Source: Salvia splendens
Lineage: Eukaryota; Streptophyta; Magnoliopsida; Lamiales; Lamiaceae
Length of the DNA stretch: 64,000 nucleotides
Direction of reading: 5' to 3'
Assembly (NCBI RefSeq): GCF_004379255.2
Contig: NC_056042.1
Location: 18,984,684 to 19,048,683 of the forward strand
The position numbers and the translations under genes are program-made. The notes under the pieces are model-generated. The model was not told the DNA's origin and did not search any database. It was given only the letters and a program-made list of their open reading frames with translations. Shown here piece by piece: positions 10,548 to 23,660 of this stretch (position 1 is its first letter; the number at the start of each line of letters is the position of its first letter).

Positions 10548-13500
10548 ATGTCATTCAATCCTCTTTCTGCAATTCTCAAAGAAAACAAACTCGAGGGCCA
10601 AAATTACATAGAATGGAAGCAAAATTTGGACATCGGTCTTACAGCTGAAGAGTACAACTTTGTGCTCACAACCCCGCGACCTCCAGTGCCAGCGGCTAAC
10701 GCTGCGGTAGGACTCAGAGATGCACATAGACGGTGGCATAAGGCGAATGAGATGGCTAAGTGCTACATGTTGGCATCTATGTCATCAGTACTCAAGCATC
10801 AGCATTCTGCCATGGAAACTGCCGACGAGATTATGCAGAATCTCAAGAATCTTTTTGGTACTCAAAATCGAACGGCTAAGTCTCAAGCCTTTCGGAGTAT
10901 CATGTCAAAGACAATGAAGGAAGGCTCGTCTGTGAGGGACCATGTCCTCGAGATGATGGGCCACCTCAACCAGATGATCGATCCCGAGTCCCAGGTAACA
11001 ATCATCCTTCAAAGTCTTCCCCCTAGCTTCCAGCAGTTCAAGCTCAACTTTGAGATGAACAAAAGGAATTACACCTTGGCAGAACTATTGACTGAACTTC
11101 AGTCAGCAAAGGACCTTATGGTCCAGGCTAAGGTAGCCATGATGACATCGGCACCTCGTTCCTCGGGCTTCAAGCCTAGCATAGGAAAAAGGAAGGCACC
11201 GAACTCAGAATCGGGCAAAGTGGCTAAGGGAAAGAAGAAGAAAAGGGCAAATAAGAAGCCCTCGGGGAAGTGTTTCAAGTGTGGTGAGAAGGGGCATTGG
11301 AAGCCAGACTATCCTAAAAGGGGCAAGGCTACAGGTATGCACCAAGCTCTAGTAGTCGAGTCTTGTTTGGCTTCGATATCTACTTGCACTTGGGTTATTG
11401 ACACAGGAGCTACTGATCATATTTGTTTTGATCCTGACTTAATGCAGGTGACAAGACGGCTACATGATCGTGAGATCGAAGTCCAGCGGGGAGACGCTAC
11501 CAAAGTGGCGGCCGTTGCAGTGGGAGACATTTATTTGCGTTTTAGTAGTGATAGATTTTTGATTTTGAAGAATGTTTTGTTGATACCTTCTTTTAGAAGA
11601 AATTTAATTTCAGTTTCTAAATTAGTTTTTGGTGGATATTCGATTTCATTTAATGACAATTGTGTTATTAAGAAAGATGGTTCTTATATCTGTCTTGGTA
11701 TCATGGAAAACAATTTGTACACAATCACTTCTACACAGTTTAATAATCGCAATTCAGAACTCAATACAACATCGAAAATTTCAAAGAAACGAAAGGAATC
11801 TTCAAATTCAATGAACGAAACGTACTTATGGTACCTTAGACTTGGTCATGCCAATGAAAGGAGGATCCATTCTCTTATTCAACAAGATCTTATTAAAGGT
11901 CTAGGGGAGGAAACTTTTCATAAGTGTGAGTAATGCTTTGAAGGCAAGATGACCAAGAGGCCTTTTAAGGCTAAGGGCAATAGGGCCAAGGAAGTACTTG
12001 AGCTCGTTCATTCCGATGTATGTGGACCAATGTCTACAGAGGCAAGGGGTGGTTTTCGATACTTCATCACTTTTATTGATGACTTCTCGAAAATTGGATA
12101 TGTCTATTTGATGCGTCACAAGTCAGAGTCTTTTGACAAGTTTAAAGACTTTAAGACTCTTGTGGAGAAGTATCATGGAAAGAATATCAAATGCCTACGA
12201 TCTGATCGTGGAGGCGAATACCTCAGTGCCGAATTTTTGGACTACTTATCGGAGTCGGGAATTGAATCCCAACTGACTGCGCCGGGCACGCCCCAGCAGA
12301 ACGGCGTGGCTGAAAGAAGGAACAAGACCTTGTTAAACATGGTTCGATCGATGATGAGTTATGCACGTCTGCCTATTTCGTTTTGGGGACATGCCTTGCT
12401 TTCTGCAAGCCATATTTTAGACAATTTACCATCGAAATCCGTACCTACTACTCCTTATGAGTTGTGGACTGGGCGTAAGCCCAATCTAGCATATCTCAAG
12501 ATTTGGGATTGCCCGACTCATGTATTGGAAAAGGATCCAACTAAGCTAGGATCAAGGATGGAGGTATGTTTGTTTATCGGATACCCCAAAGGCACGAAAG
12601 GTTATGAATTCTTTAGTCTCCGAGACAAGAAAGTCATTGTGAGTACTCACGCGACATTCTTAGAGGAAGACTATGTAATGAATCATAAACCCAGCAGTGA
12701 AGTGGCTCTCGATGAGCTGACTTCTATCACAAGTTCCATTAACCAAGAACAAGTACCAAGTGTACAATCAATTCCAGAAACTTCAACTTCTACTCAAAAT
12801 ATTGTAGTGCCGCGCCGCAGTGGGAGGGTCTCGCATGAGCGCCCGACAGATACATTGGTTTGGGGGAATCTATGGATCACTCCTCGGACAACAATGTATT
12901 AGATCCCTGGAACTTTGCAGAGGCGCTGGCAGATGTCGATCATTGCGAATGGGTGAAATCAATGGATTCGAAACTACAATCTATGATAGACAAAGACGTC
13001 TACGATTTGTCCGTCCTACCCGAAGGCTGTACTGCTATTGGGAGCAAGTGGACATATATACGTAAACGTGGACCCGATGGACGAGTTAAAGTCTTTAAGG
13101 CAAGACTAGTGGCCAAGGGGTATACCCAAAAGGAAGGCGTCGATTATGACGAGACCTTCTCCCCAGTGGCCATGCTCAAATCGATCCGGATACTATTGTC
13201 TATTGCAGCTTATATGGATTGGGATGTATGGGAGATGGACGTTAAGACTGCGTTTCTAAACAGCGGTCTTGAGGAGACCATCTACATGGAACAACCCGAA
13301 GGATATGCCATAAAGGGCAAAGAACACATGGTTTGGAAGCTTAAGAAGGCCATTTATGGCCTCAAGCAAGCATCTAGATCGTGGAACCAATGTTTTGATC
13401 AAACTGTTCGCAAGTTTGGATTCGAAAAGTGCCCAAGTGAAAGCTGTGTGTATAAGAAAGTTGATAAGAGGAATGTGGTGTTCTTAGTTTTATATGTAGA

Positions 13501-14489
13501 TGACATTCTTCTAATTGGAAACAATAAAAAGATGTTGTCATCAGTACGAACTTGGTTGTCGAACCAATTCGAGATGAAGGATATGGGAGACACGGGACAC
13601 ATCCTCGGGATCAAGGTTCTTCGGAATCGAGAAAAGAAGATGTTGTGCTTATCTCAAGAACCTTACATCGACATAGTACTTAGTCGTTTTAGCATGCAGG
13701 ACGCCAAGAAAGATTTCTTACCTTTTAGACATGGGATCCATTTATCTCAAGAGATGTGCCATAAAACGCCATCTGAGATACAGGAAATGAGAAGGATTCC
13801 ATATGCTTCCGCAGTTGGAAGTCTCATGTATACTATACTTTGTACTAGACCTGATATTTGCTTTGCTGTTGGCATGGTGGCAAGATATCAGTCGAATCCG
13901 GGCCAAGGACATTGGAGTGCCGTAAAGAACATACTCAAGTACCTTAAACGGACTAAGGACTATGCTCTAGTTTACAATGCAGTCGAGCTTTGTCCTTTGG
14001 GATATACTGACTCAGACTTTGAAGCTGATCAGGACTCGAGAAAGTCTACTTCAGGATATGTGTTCACCTTAGGAGGTGGAGCCGTAATTTGGAAGAGTGT
14101 GAAGCAGAAATGCATCGCGGACTCGACCATGGAAGCCGAGTATGTGGCCGCTTCGGAGGCTGCAAAAGAGGCAGTATGGTTCAAGAACTTCCTTATAGAT
14201 TTAGGTATGGTTTCGAATCTGCCCAAGAGCATCACCCTTTATTGTGACAATTATGGTGCTGTGGCAAACTCGAAAGAACCAAGAGCTCACAAAGCGAGCA
14301 AACACATAGAGCGAAGTATCATATCATTAGAGATAAGTGCAGAGAGGAGACATACAAGTGGTCAAGATTGCGTCAGAGAACAACCTGGCAGATCCTTTTA
14401 CAAAGGCTTTGGCGGTGAAACCGTTGGAATGCCACGTTGAAGGGATGAGAGTTCGACTCATTCAAGACCTCAACTCGCTTTCAGTATAA
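10548..14489 (+). pseudogene. Copia gag-pol polyprotein of element D, broken
   Basis: Plant Ty1/copia order. The gag (UBN2-type) starts at the ATG in MSFNPLSAILKENKLEG. An in-frame ATG at 10506 also exists, but 10548 fits the start of the gag homology shared with element C. The zinc knuckle begins at 11271 but its last Cys is Tyr (codon 11310-11312). The protease motif DTGA begins at 11400. The integrase carries an HHCC domain and a D-D-E core (APGTPQQNGVAERRNKT). The RT motif YVDD is at 13493-13504, followed by RNase H and the ADPF region. Damage against element C: nonsense codon at 11931-11933 in the HHCC zone, a 2-nt gain near 12838 and a 1-nt loss near 14313. It is not able to make a full polyprotein. 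Confidence 0.93.
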
Positions 14490-14560
14490 GTGGGAGAGAT
14501 TTAGACGTGTGCACTATTTTTTTGTATACTCGAAAGCTGTTTTGAGTATAAGTGGGAGAT

Positions 14561-15684
14561 TGTTAGGGTTTTGTATACTAGAAATCATCTTTCGAGTGAT
14601 TGGATACTGTAAAACATGCTATCTACTGAAAGACGAGGTCTTGATAATAATTTCTTAATCAATGTACGTTAGCATTGAGCATACGATATTGAGTATCTAC
14701 TACTTTGACTTACCAAAGGTGCGGGTTTTTCGTAACCCAACGATCCAGGTATATTGGGTAGTGGTGATCATTATCTAGCGGTGCTAGGATTGCTATTACG
14801 TTGAATCGTGCGCGAGGAGAGTCTCGTTTGATAACATCCACAAGAGAGCTCGAAACAAGGTCTTATTATTCGGAACATAGCTAGTTGGAGTTTGATTACT
14901 CTATGAATAATAAATAAGAGTTTCTTGCTAAGTCCACTCTTGGAGATTAAATATGTTGATTAATTAAGTCCATAGCAGACATTAATTAATTAATGGATGT
15001 TTGTATGTTAAGCGCAGGAAATGAATTGAACGCAAATAAAGGAAACCCGAAATACTTGTAATTTCGGATTTGGAAAGGCAGTGCAATATTACTTCTGTAG
15101 TGGCTGCTTGTAATATTCCAATATAAGCTTATATTAAATTGTGGGTTCAATTTAATTAGTAAAAAGCTAATTGGGTGAGGCATGATGCAATTCTTCCTTA
15201 GATCCCTGACTGGGCCTAATTTGTGACTTAATATAAATAGGAGAATAAATGAGACAGAAAACACCTTTTTCTACATAAAAATTTCACCCCCCTATAGAGA
15301 GAGAGAGTTCGAAATATGTGCCTCCTCCGTGAGCAGTTTCTGTCTTCCATTATTCGAGTCCTAGTACGTTGGTGAGATTTGCCCACAAAAATATTAGCGT
15401 ATAGTCCGGGACACCAGTCAGAAGATCCGAGGTCTTGTATTGAAGATCTTCACGTGTAGACGGAGCAAGCCATCATCGATTCTTGATTGAATCAAAGAGT
15501 TAAATTGGCTAATTCCGTAGTAAGCATGTTTTAGGGATTTTATATGCTAAAGCATGTTTTAATTCAAGTTATGAGCATGATACATGTGATAATTGCGCGA
15601 ATAGAATTTTTCTGAATAATCTGCTAAATAGATCAAATTCATTTGATCGGATATTTATGCACGCTTCCGCTGCCAACCCCTTCA
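14561..15684 (+). repeat. 3' LTR of copia element D, internally deleted
   Basis: Starts TGTTAGGG right after a purine tract (AGTGGGAGAT, 14551-14560) and ends CCAACCCCTTCA. It is 1124 bp, about 330 bp shorter than the 5' LTR. The missing block follows ATACTGTAAAAC near 14614, and the sequence resumes at ATGCTATCTACTGAAAG. Confidence 0.93.
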
Positions 15685-17407
15685 TAATGTTGTTCCAACA
15701 CGTGTTGGAAAGGTGTCCAAGTAATTGGAGTTGCGTACTGAGGTATATTTTAAGGTTGTCCTTAATGATATAAGGATATTAGTTTTGTAATCTTCAAAGA
15801 TAGAATTCTTGTATGAAGATCAAGAAAAGAACTAAAAGTCTAACAGCGTGATAACTCTCAAGATACAGAGAGATATCGGATTTTCCACATTACCAAGAAG
15901 GCATACCATTTGAAACTTGTGCAGTAATTAGATCAACTTCAGTACCTGAGATTGTAAGAACCATATCGTAGTGGGAGCGTTCTTAAGGAATATAACAAGT
16001 TTATGGGTCTAAGAGTGTCGTAAGACTCAGTCTTAGATTAACTTGAGCATAATCCCTTTAACTACAATATAGCATTGGTTTATTTGGATATTTATCCTTG
16101 AAAAGGTGATAGATTCAAAACTACAATCTAATATAGACAACATATTTTACAAGACTTGGAAATACTACCTATATCAAAAGAGAGTGAAAGCTAGTAAATT
16201 TGCAAGTGTAAATGTGGATCTCAAAAGGGCTAGACAATGACAATGGGCTATACCCAATGAGAACGTTTTTCTCACTGTCGTTATGCCAGGATTTATTCGA
16301 TCCTATTGTCTATTAGAACTTACATGAATTAAAATGCATGTAGTATGATTGTCAAGACAGCTTCTATAAATAAAAGTCTTGAGGAGATCATCTACATATA
16401 ACATCCTAATAGGTATGTAATAAAGGGCCAGAAACACATTATTAGAAGCTTATAGAGACCTTCGTGGTCTTAGGCAATCATCTAAATCAGAATATATGTG
16501 TTTTAATAAAATTATCAAATGTTTGAAATTTGACTTGTGCCCTTAAGAGTGCTATAAGCACAAGGAAGTTGAAAATGCATTAAATATGGTATTAATGGTA
16601 CTCTACGATGATGAAATCTACAAAGTTGCAAACAACTAAAATTGACATCTAGCGTAGGAAACTGGTTGTCTACCCCGTTTAAAATAAAGGGTTTGAGAGA
16701 AAGCTTTTTACCATTCAAGATGAAATTGTCTTATCTCTAGTCAAGTGTCGTTTGACACTTAGTGAGATCAAGAATAATGAGTATTTTTTGAGATAGATGT
16801 CTCATATATGCTATGATGTGTACTAAGTGTGATGTTAATTGTGTTTTTGCATAGCAAGCGTATATCATATTAACCATGGCAAAGGACTTTGATTGAGGTA
16901 AAGAATATACCATAGTACTTGAGAAAGACTAATCGCTATATTCTAGTTTACCAGTCATTCATGTAATGTCCTTGAGGTTACACTGACTAAGTCTTATGAC
17001 TAATCAGTGATCGAGTAAGTCATCCTCATAATATGTGTTTACCTTAGGAGTATCTTCCTAATAGCTTTGATTATAAGTTTAAGCATGCCTATGAGTATTT
17101 TTTTAATTACTCTAGCGAAGGCTAACTTAAGGGACACACAAAATCGTAATCTAAGCAATCACATAGAGAGATGAAATTAATTAAAGATCAAGTACGCAGT
17201 AAAGACATAGTGGTGATAAAGATATGATCAGAGAACAACCAAGCAGATTTTTTCACAGAAAATGCCTTTGTGGCAACATGTTTCCAACATGATGTGAAAT
17301 GAATGGTAGTTCGATATATCTAGCACAAAGACCTGCTTTGAGTATAACTGGGAGAGTTTTTGGCAGTGGGTATACTCGAAAACATGTTTTGAGTATAAGT
17401 GGGAGAT
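15685..17407 (+). pseudogene. Copia relic E, degenerate RT-RNase H region
   Basis: Continues the pol fragment that stops at 7040. By nucleotide alignment with D and C it covers the end of integrase, RT and RNase H. For example, GTCTTGAGGAGATCATCTAC near 16376 corresponds to GTCTTGAGGAGACCATCTAC at about 13266. Numerous stops and indels mean there is no coding capacity. It ends with the family-typical GAGTATAAGTGGGAGAT before the LTR. It is far more diverged than D, hence older. Confidence 0.8.
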
Positions 17408-18051
17408 AGTTAGGTTTGGTATACTGAAAAGCATGTTTTGAGCACGAATGAGCACGAATAGAATCTTGCTTGTATACGAAAAACTCTACAATCCACTTTT
17501 AACCCGATTTGGTAGTATTGGAGCAATTACGCACGAATAGAATCACCATTATTATTACATTGTGTTTGCTTGTGCATTTATAAGATGTTTAACGAACATT
17601 TAAATGCATAAGAAGTAAATAAAGTCTAATTCTTTTGCTTAGTAGACTGGTTGTGGGCGTCGTCCACTTTAAGGTAACACAGTCGGTTCTATGCAATGCT
17701 TTGCAAAAGAGAAAGAAGAATTTCACAGCCTAGATAGGCTTTGGCTACCTATCGCGAAAGGTTGCAATATCAGTCTGATTATTTCTAAGCACTGGTGTGG
17801 TATAGCACTGAACGGATCTAACAGCAAGACATGTGTTCATGCTATCTACTGTAAGACTAGGTCTTGATAAACAACTATTTCTTAATCTACATACGTTAGC
17901 ATTGAGCATACAGTATTGGTTATGCATGCACTACTTTGACTTATCAAATGGTGCAGGTTTTTCGCAACCCAATAATCCTGATATATTGGGTAGTGGTGAT
18001 TAATATCTAGCGGTGCTAGTTATTATGTTAAATCATTCGCGAGGTGAGTCT
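17408..18051 (+). repeat. LTR of copia relic E, left part
   Basis: Begins AGTTAGG (the family start TG is mutated) after the purine tract and follows the D/C LTR: GGTTGTGGGCGTCGTCCACT, GTAACCCAACGATCC-like blocks and the gtgctag block. It is cut at the target duplication agtct (18047-18051) by Athila element A and resumes at 51766. Confidence 0.82.
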
Positions 18052-19221
18052 TGGTGGGTTGCGAAATGAGAGGCGCGAATGGATCAAGTTATATGGAAGA
18101 TAACCGAACCGGTTGAATCAGTTAGCAAATGTCGTTGCCACTTGATCAATGCAATCTCGCTCTCACTCGATTCCTACCAAAGTAATTTATATCTCCCAAT
18201 TTTGCACTACTTTAACAGTAAAGCGGCAAGTTCGGGGTCGATCCCACAGAGAAACTGGTGTATCAAGTGTGTGAGTAGTGAACAGGGGGTTGGCTGCTGC
18301 CACGCTTTAACTTTGGGAGTTTTTAACTACTGATTTTAACTTAGACAGAAAAGTAAGTAACTACTTGCTCAAGATAATTTTAACTACTGGGTCAAGTGCA
18401 TTTCAGATAGGAATCAAAATTTAACTACGTAAACAGTAAACACCCTGATGAAAACGAAACAACTTCAATTAAAACTAAACTCAGAACAGTACAACGTGAA
18501 ATTTAAACTAAGCTATCACTTCGGAAAATACGAAAGCAAGTAAATCAGAGGAGATCCTTGGCGGGAAACTTAAGAATACGCCGACAAATATCAAGTATTC
18601 TGCAGCGCTCCTTTGATCGCCCTTTCTAACTAAGCATTACTTTATCTAAGCTAAGCTATCTAGAGCACTGAACTAAACTAGAAAACTAAGCTAAACTAAA
18701 CTAGAGACGTAAAGTCAAGTATCGGCCCTCCTTTATGTGGTGGCGCATCCTCTATTTATAGGCCCGACACGACCTCCAGTTGGATAACTATCTTGGCAGG
18801 GAATATTCACTCATTTTGAGAGTGAGCGACTCATTGATTGCTACGTGCTTTCCTTCTACAATGACGACGCTTTTCTGTAACAGATTCGTGACTCAGGTCC
18901 GTGCTTGCGTCTCATATATCAGCACGTGTCCCCTTTTAGAAGGTTGTCATTGATAACAGAATGATGCGCATCATCCAGCTCATAGCCTCGCATGTCCTTC
19001 TTCTGGAAGCCTGTGGTCCCCTCCTTGCCTGCTTGGTTACTCCCCTTGATAAACTCCCCCGATTTCTGGTCTCTTTTCGCCTATTGTACTTGCTTGATCA
19101 GTTTGGCCTTGTTGCCTTGGTCAAGCGGCATTCCTGCACATTTAACACTTGCTTTGCGCGATAAACCGATCAAGTAGCGTACATTTTACCCATAAACCGA
19201 TGCATGCAATGAGCTTTATCA
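18052..19221 (-). repeat. 3' LTR of Athila element A
   Basis: 1170 bp, paired with 50733-51765 in the same orientation. It contains CTATTTATAG at 18752-18761, which reads as TATA box CTATAAATAG on the element's strand. The paired 5' LTR has lost the block carrying it. Confidence 0.92.
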
Positions 19222-20621
19222 AACTGCTCACACTTAAAACATACTTGTCCCCAAGTATAAAGAAAAAGAAAAGAAAAAGATAAGGCAAATTTCAGGCATG
19301 GTTTACTCATTTTCTAGAAACTAAAAGAAAACGAAAAGGAAAATAAAAACACATATTCACATAGATGTATTAGATCGAATAAATTTCCAACAATCATACC
19401 CGAGGTCAATCCAACAGCTTATGTTTCTTCCTTTTCGCTTTTACTTGATCAAGGTGTCAGTTCGTCAAGATTGCTCAATTTAAAAACCACTGTTGGATTC
19501 ACTCAGTGACTCATTTCTCACCAGAGATGTTAGGACTGTTCACTCGGTATTGCCACAACTTTAATACCTCGAATCGGATTGCACAAGATAGTTCCTTAAG
19601 GTCTTTGTTTCGGGTGTAATTGGGCTTAAGGGTAGTGGTGTATCAAGGTAGGGTCCTAGGGGTTCTAAGTTTAAAAATATAAACTGCAAAAAGAAAAACA
19701 CGTGAGTCAAAGAACCAAAGATTTGAACTCTTTATTTCGCCACTAGATATCTTACGTGGTCAAGTGGCGACTTCTAACCTTGAATTTTTGGCTTATTTTT
19801 CTAACTTTCGACTTAACAGGTCAGGTTACAAAATTTTTCCTGACCTTTTTTGTCAATAACAACACATTTTTTTTGACTTGATTTTTGACTTGATCAACCT
19901 GATTGACTAACTCGCTCAACCCGGCTACCCTCTTATTTTTACCTTCTATCGTATCCCCCTTTTCCTTTGAATTTGACTCATCTCTCTGACCCTTTTTCCT
20001 CACGTGTTTATAAAAAGTGTATGGATGTAGGTCTTGGTTATCAAAGAAAGGGTAAAAGTGTATGGGCTCAACTTGGCTAACTAAGGGGTGCCTTGCTTGA
20101 CGAGGCGGGTTCGTGGAGCGAAAGAAGAAAAGGCTCAAATTGGTTAAGTCATAATGCCTTTAGTCCTTACTACTTGTGCAATTTTCATCTAAATATTTAA
20201 ATTCAACCTCTCGTAAAAATAATTTTCTTTTGTAAAAACAGTAGAAAATATTCTACTTTGGCTTATAACTCACATATAGAGAGGCTTCACAATAAGTTTA
20301 AAATTGAGCATTTCCATCATACTTGCATCGTTCAAACTGATCAAGTTTTTGAAATCAAGTTACTACATGTAAACATACAGATTCCTTTCTCTAACTCTTC
20401 CTAAAGTTATCAAATCTTCCACTTATCCGATTTCATGCATATTGCCTATTTATTACTAACTGATATTTTGTATTTTCAAAATTTTGACATGTATGACTTT
20501 TATTTTCTGGAGCTAACCCTCCCCACTCCCACTGCATATGAACTCGTCCTCGAGGGGCTGGATGCAGTGGAAAAAGGGTTAGGTATAGGCAACGACACAA
20601 CAGAAAAAACAAGGAAAACTT

Positions 20622-20656
20622 CTCACACTTAGACCAGACACTGGGCTAAGTGTGAG
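20622..20656. repeat. Hairpin 1 in the 3' region of element A
   Basis: CTCACACTTAG (20622-20632) and its exact complement CTAAGTGTGAG (20646-20656) enclose a 13-nt loop. The arm repeats the AAGTGTGAG of the polypurine region. Equivalent hairpins occur in element B. Confidence 0.75.
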
Positions 20657-20747
20657 ACAGTGCCAACAATCAAACATGCCTATCAAAACAGAAAAACAAC
20701 AAACGAAACATGTAGGCAAAACATAGCAAAACGAACATGCATAACTT

Positions 20748-20782
20748 CTCACACTTAGACCCAACACAGGGATAAGTGTGAG
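20748..20782. repeat. Hairpin 2 in the 3' region of element A
   Basis: CTCACACTTA (20748-20757) pairs with TAAGTGTGAG (20773-20782) around a 15-nt loop, in the same design as the preceding hairpin about 125 bp away. Confidence 0.75.
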
Positions 20783-22109
20783 GTGGAGCAAAATATTAGT
20801 TATACAAATAAAAAACAAATAAAAAGAAAATTGTTTAAACTTGAAATGACTGAGATTGGGGGAGGGGTATACTCAATGCCTTCTGGGGGGTTGACTGGGA
20901 GATGCTGAGGGTGGCCGGGAGGATGATGGGCGCCGAGACGGAGGAGAGCTTGTAGAGGGAGGTGGAGGTTGGCTGGCAAGGGTCTGTTGGCGGATCGCCT
21001 CCAGAATCCTAGCTTGAGCAATCAGCTGGGCTTGTGAGTTCTCCACCAGCTGCGTAATCATTTGCTCCATGCGGAGCCTCCATTCATTGGTGGTCCATGC
21101 AGCCTCCTCTGGATCTGTCGTGGGAACTACCTCCAGCCTTCTCTGCTGCCTCTCAAGGCTTGCCAGATGATCGGCCGTCCTTCTCTCTTCCTCGCACCTG
21201 GTCTCCTACTGGTGCGTCTGCCTCTCCTGCCTAGCTTTTATGTGGAAGCGAAGCTTCCCGCCAGGTACTCGTTCATGTACCTGTATTCTTACAGAGAATT
21301 CCAGGTTAAATAATTCGGGCTTAGGGCAACGGCTGGGATGCCCCACGTCCCTGTGCAGAACCAGGGTCCAAATCCGCCTCAAGTAGGCTCCAAGCAGGTG
21401 GCAGACGTTGAGGTGGCGGGTAGGGCGAGTGGCAATCTGATTCATCGAGTAGGCCAGCCAATAGCCAAGGTGCACCCTCCTCTGCTGCTTCATGCTCCAC
21501 ATGAAGTAGAGTTCAGTCAGAGTAATGATCGCCAGTGTGTTGGCTTGGCCGAGGAGGTTGCAGGCAAGGTTGACCTGGGCAAGGCGGAGGGCCGGATCAG
21601 CAATATGAGTTCCTCTGGTCTCAGAAGTCGGTGGCACGTCCGTTGCACACGGCTAGCCAGATGGCCTGCTGGTCAAACTCCGGCTTCCTTTGAGGAAGGC
21701 CAATGTCGCGCCCGAACCATTCTCCACTAGCGACCTGAGCCTCTGTATAGAGTCCCATCTACACATGCACAAACCGAACCGGCCCGGCGGTTAACCGCCG
21801 GTTCGGACCCGCCGGTTCATGAACCGGAACCGGAACCGGAACCGGAACCGGAACCGGAATCGGCGGTTTGAACCGTCCGGAGGGTTGCCGGTTAACACGG
21901 GCCGGTTCAGGGTCGGCGAATTGTGAACCGTGAACCGGCGGTTCGGCGATTTGAACCGCCGGTTCGGCCGAATTTTAAAAAAAAATTATTTATAAAAATT
22001 GATTTTTATAATTAAAATCAATTTTTACAAACAAATGAATACAAGAAATTCATAATAGCCCATATATATTTGATGGGCTTGCGAATTTATGAAACCATTC
22101 TTGGTTGTT

Positions 22110-22400
22110 TCTCTTTTATAGAAACATCCTTGAATGTTTTATGATCCACTTTCGATGTGGGACAAACTCATTCTTGGTTGTTTCTCTTTTATAGAGACAT
22201 CCTTGAATGTTTTATGTTCCACTTTCGATTTGGGACAAACTCATTCTTGGTTGTTTCTATTTTATAGAGACATCCTTGAATGTTTTATGTTCCACTTTCG
22301 ATGTGGGACAAACTCATTCTTGGTTGTTTCTATTTTATAGAGACATCCTTGAATGTTTTATGTTCCACTTTCGATGTGGGACAAAATATGTTGAAGTACT
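22110..22400 (-). repeat. Left array of 73-bp repeats in G, each with a U-snRNA-type promoter
   Basis: Four units. The minus strand reads GTCCCACATCG at 22153-22163, 22299-22309 and 22372-22382, and a one-mismatch copy at 22226-22236: a 73-bp period. GTCCCACATCG matches the plant U-snRNA upstream sequence element RTCCCACATCG exactly. On the minus strand each is followed by CTATAAAA about 32 bp away. The promoters point left, out of the element. Confidence 0.8.
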
Positions 22401-23296
22401 TTCTTTTATAACTACATGTTTAGAGCATTCATTCATCTTTTTCCAATGTGAGATACAAAACTTTCTTTTGTCTTCTACTTTTCTTCATGTTTTGTATGAT
22501 ATATATAAACACAATTATTATTCAAATATATTCTTGATTGATAAAAATAAAGAATTATTGAGAAATATGATTTGTATATAGAAAATATTTATTTGTATAA
22601 TAATTATTGTTAGGTTTATACAATTTGCATAAGAATTATTCTTTCAATGTGTATAATATTATTTATTAGTTAACATATACATAAATTTATAAACATAAGC
22701 AAATCATTAATGATAAATAACTAATGAATAATAGTTTATGTAATAATATTTGTTATTATTACATAAACTATTATGTCCTATTAAGTATTGATATTTTTTT
22801 AAGTATTGATACTAATACTGGTCATAATAGTTTATGTCCAATATTATTTATGTATTTATAAACTATTATGTCCAATATTATTCTATAATAAATTTATGTA
22901 TTTATGATCAAAGCAAATTATTCTATTTCATTAGTTATTTATGTATATATTTATAAAATATCAATACTTAATATTGGACATAATAGTTTATGTAATAATA
23001 ACAAATATTATTACATAAACTATTATTCATTAGTTATTTATCATTAATGATTTGCTTATGTTTATAAATTTATGTATATGTTAACTAATAAATAATATTA
23101 TACACATTAAAAAAATAATTCTTATACAAATTGTATAAACCTAACCATAATTATTATACAAATAAATATTTTCTATATACAAATCATATTTCTCAATAAT
23201 TCATTATTTTTATCAATCAAGAATATATTTGAATAATAATTTTATTTATATATATCATACAAAACATGAAGAAAATAGAAGACAAAAGAAAGTTTT

Positions 23297-23660
23297 GTAT
23301 CCCACATTGGAAAAAGATGAATGAATGCTCTAAACATGTAGTTATAAAAGAAAGTACTTCAACATATTTTGTCCCACATCGAAAGTGGAACATAAAACAT
23401 TCAAGGATGTCTCTATAAAATAGAAACAACCAAGAATGAGTTTGTCCCACATCGAAAGTGGAACATAAAACATTCAAGGATGTCTCTATAAAATAGAAAC
23501 AACCAAGAATGAGTTTGTCCCACATCGAAAGTGGAACATAAAACATTCAAGGATGTCTCTATAAAAGAGAAACAACCAAGAATGAGTTTGTCCCACATCG
23601 AAAGTGGAACATAAAACATTCAAGGATATCTCTATAAAAGAGAAACAACCAAGAATGGTT
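23297..23660 (+). repeat. Right array of 73-bp repeats in G, each with a U-snRNA-type promoter
   Basis: GTCCCACATCG occurs on the plus strand at 23371, 23444, 23517 and 23590 (73-bp period). The first is followed by TATAAA at 23414-23419, a gap of 32 bp; the others have the same spacing. A degenerate fifth unit has ATCCCACATTG at 23299-23309 and TATAAA at 23343-23348, gap 33. In plant U-snRNA genes this wider spacing is typical of RNA polymerase II genes, while about 25 bp is typical of polymerase III genes. The promoters point right, out of the element. Confidence 0.8.

Larger units (their letters stand above)
7041..15684 (+). mobile_element. Ty1/copia retrotransposon D (8.6 kb), nested in relic E
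   Basis: Complete element with TG start, CA end and a 5-bp target duplication taatg at 7036-7040 and 15685-15689. Order: 5' LTR, primer-binding site, about 2-kb leader, gag-protease-integrase-RT-RNase H, purine tract, 3' LTR. It belongs to the same family as element C (39386-48871). The insertion site is inside pol of the older relic E of the same family. Coding capacity is broken (see the gag-pol entry), so it cannot be autonomous. Confidence 0.95.
19222..20872 (-). other. 3' non-coding region and polypurine tract of element A
   Basis: Next to the LTR, the minus strand reads GGGGACAAGTATG, then TTTTAAGTGTGAGCAGTT, which is the Athila-type polypurine region (about 19222-19255). The rest is non-coding, with two hairpins at 20622-20656 and 20748-20782. 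The open frame at 19821-20138 (-) is not recognised and probably fortuitous. Confidence 0.7.

Noticed and set aside
16080..17230. A separate new element
   Set aside because: Nucleotide alignment with D and C shows it is RT-RNase H of the old copia relic E.
18079..18333. 84-codon open frame in the LTR of A
   Set aside because: Lies in LTR sequence and has no recognisable domain; fortuitous.
22134..23619. Repeated Cys/Phe/Leu-rich open frames in element G
   Set aside because: They read through the 73-bp repeats and appear in mirror image in the other arm; explained by the repeat.
22110..23660. CRISPR-like array
   Set aside because: The 73-bp units are contiguous without unique spacers, in a plant transposon with mirror-image arms.
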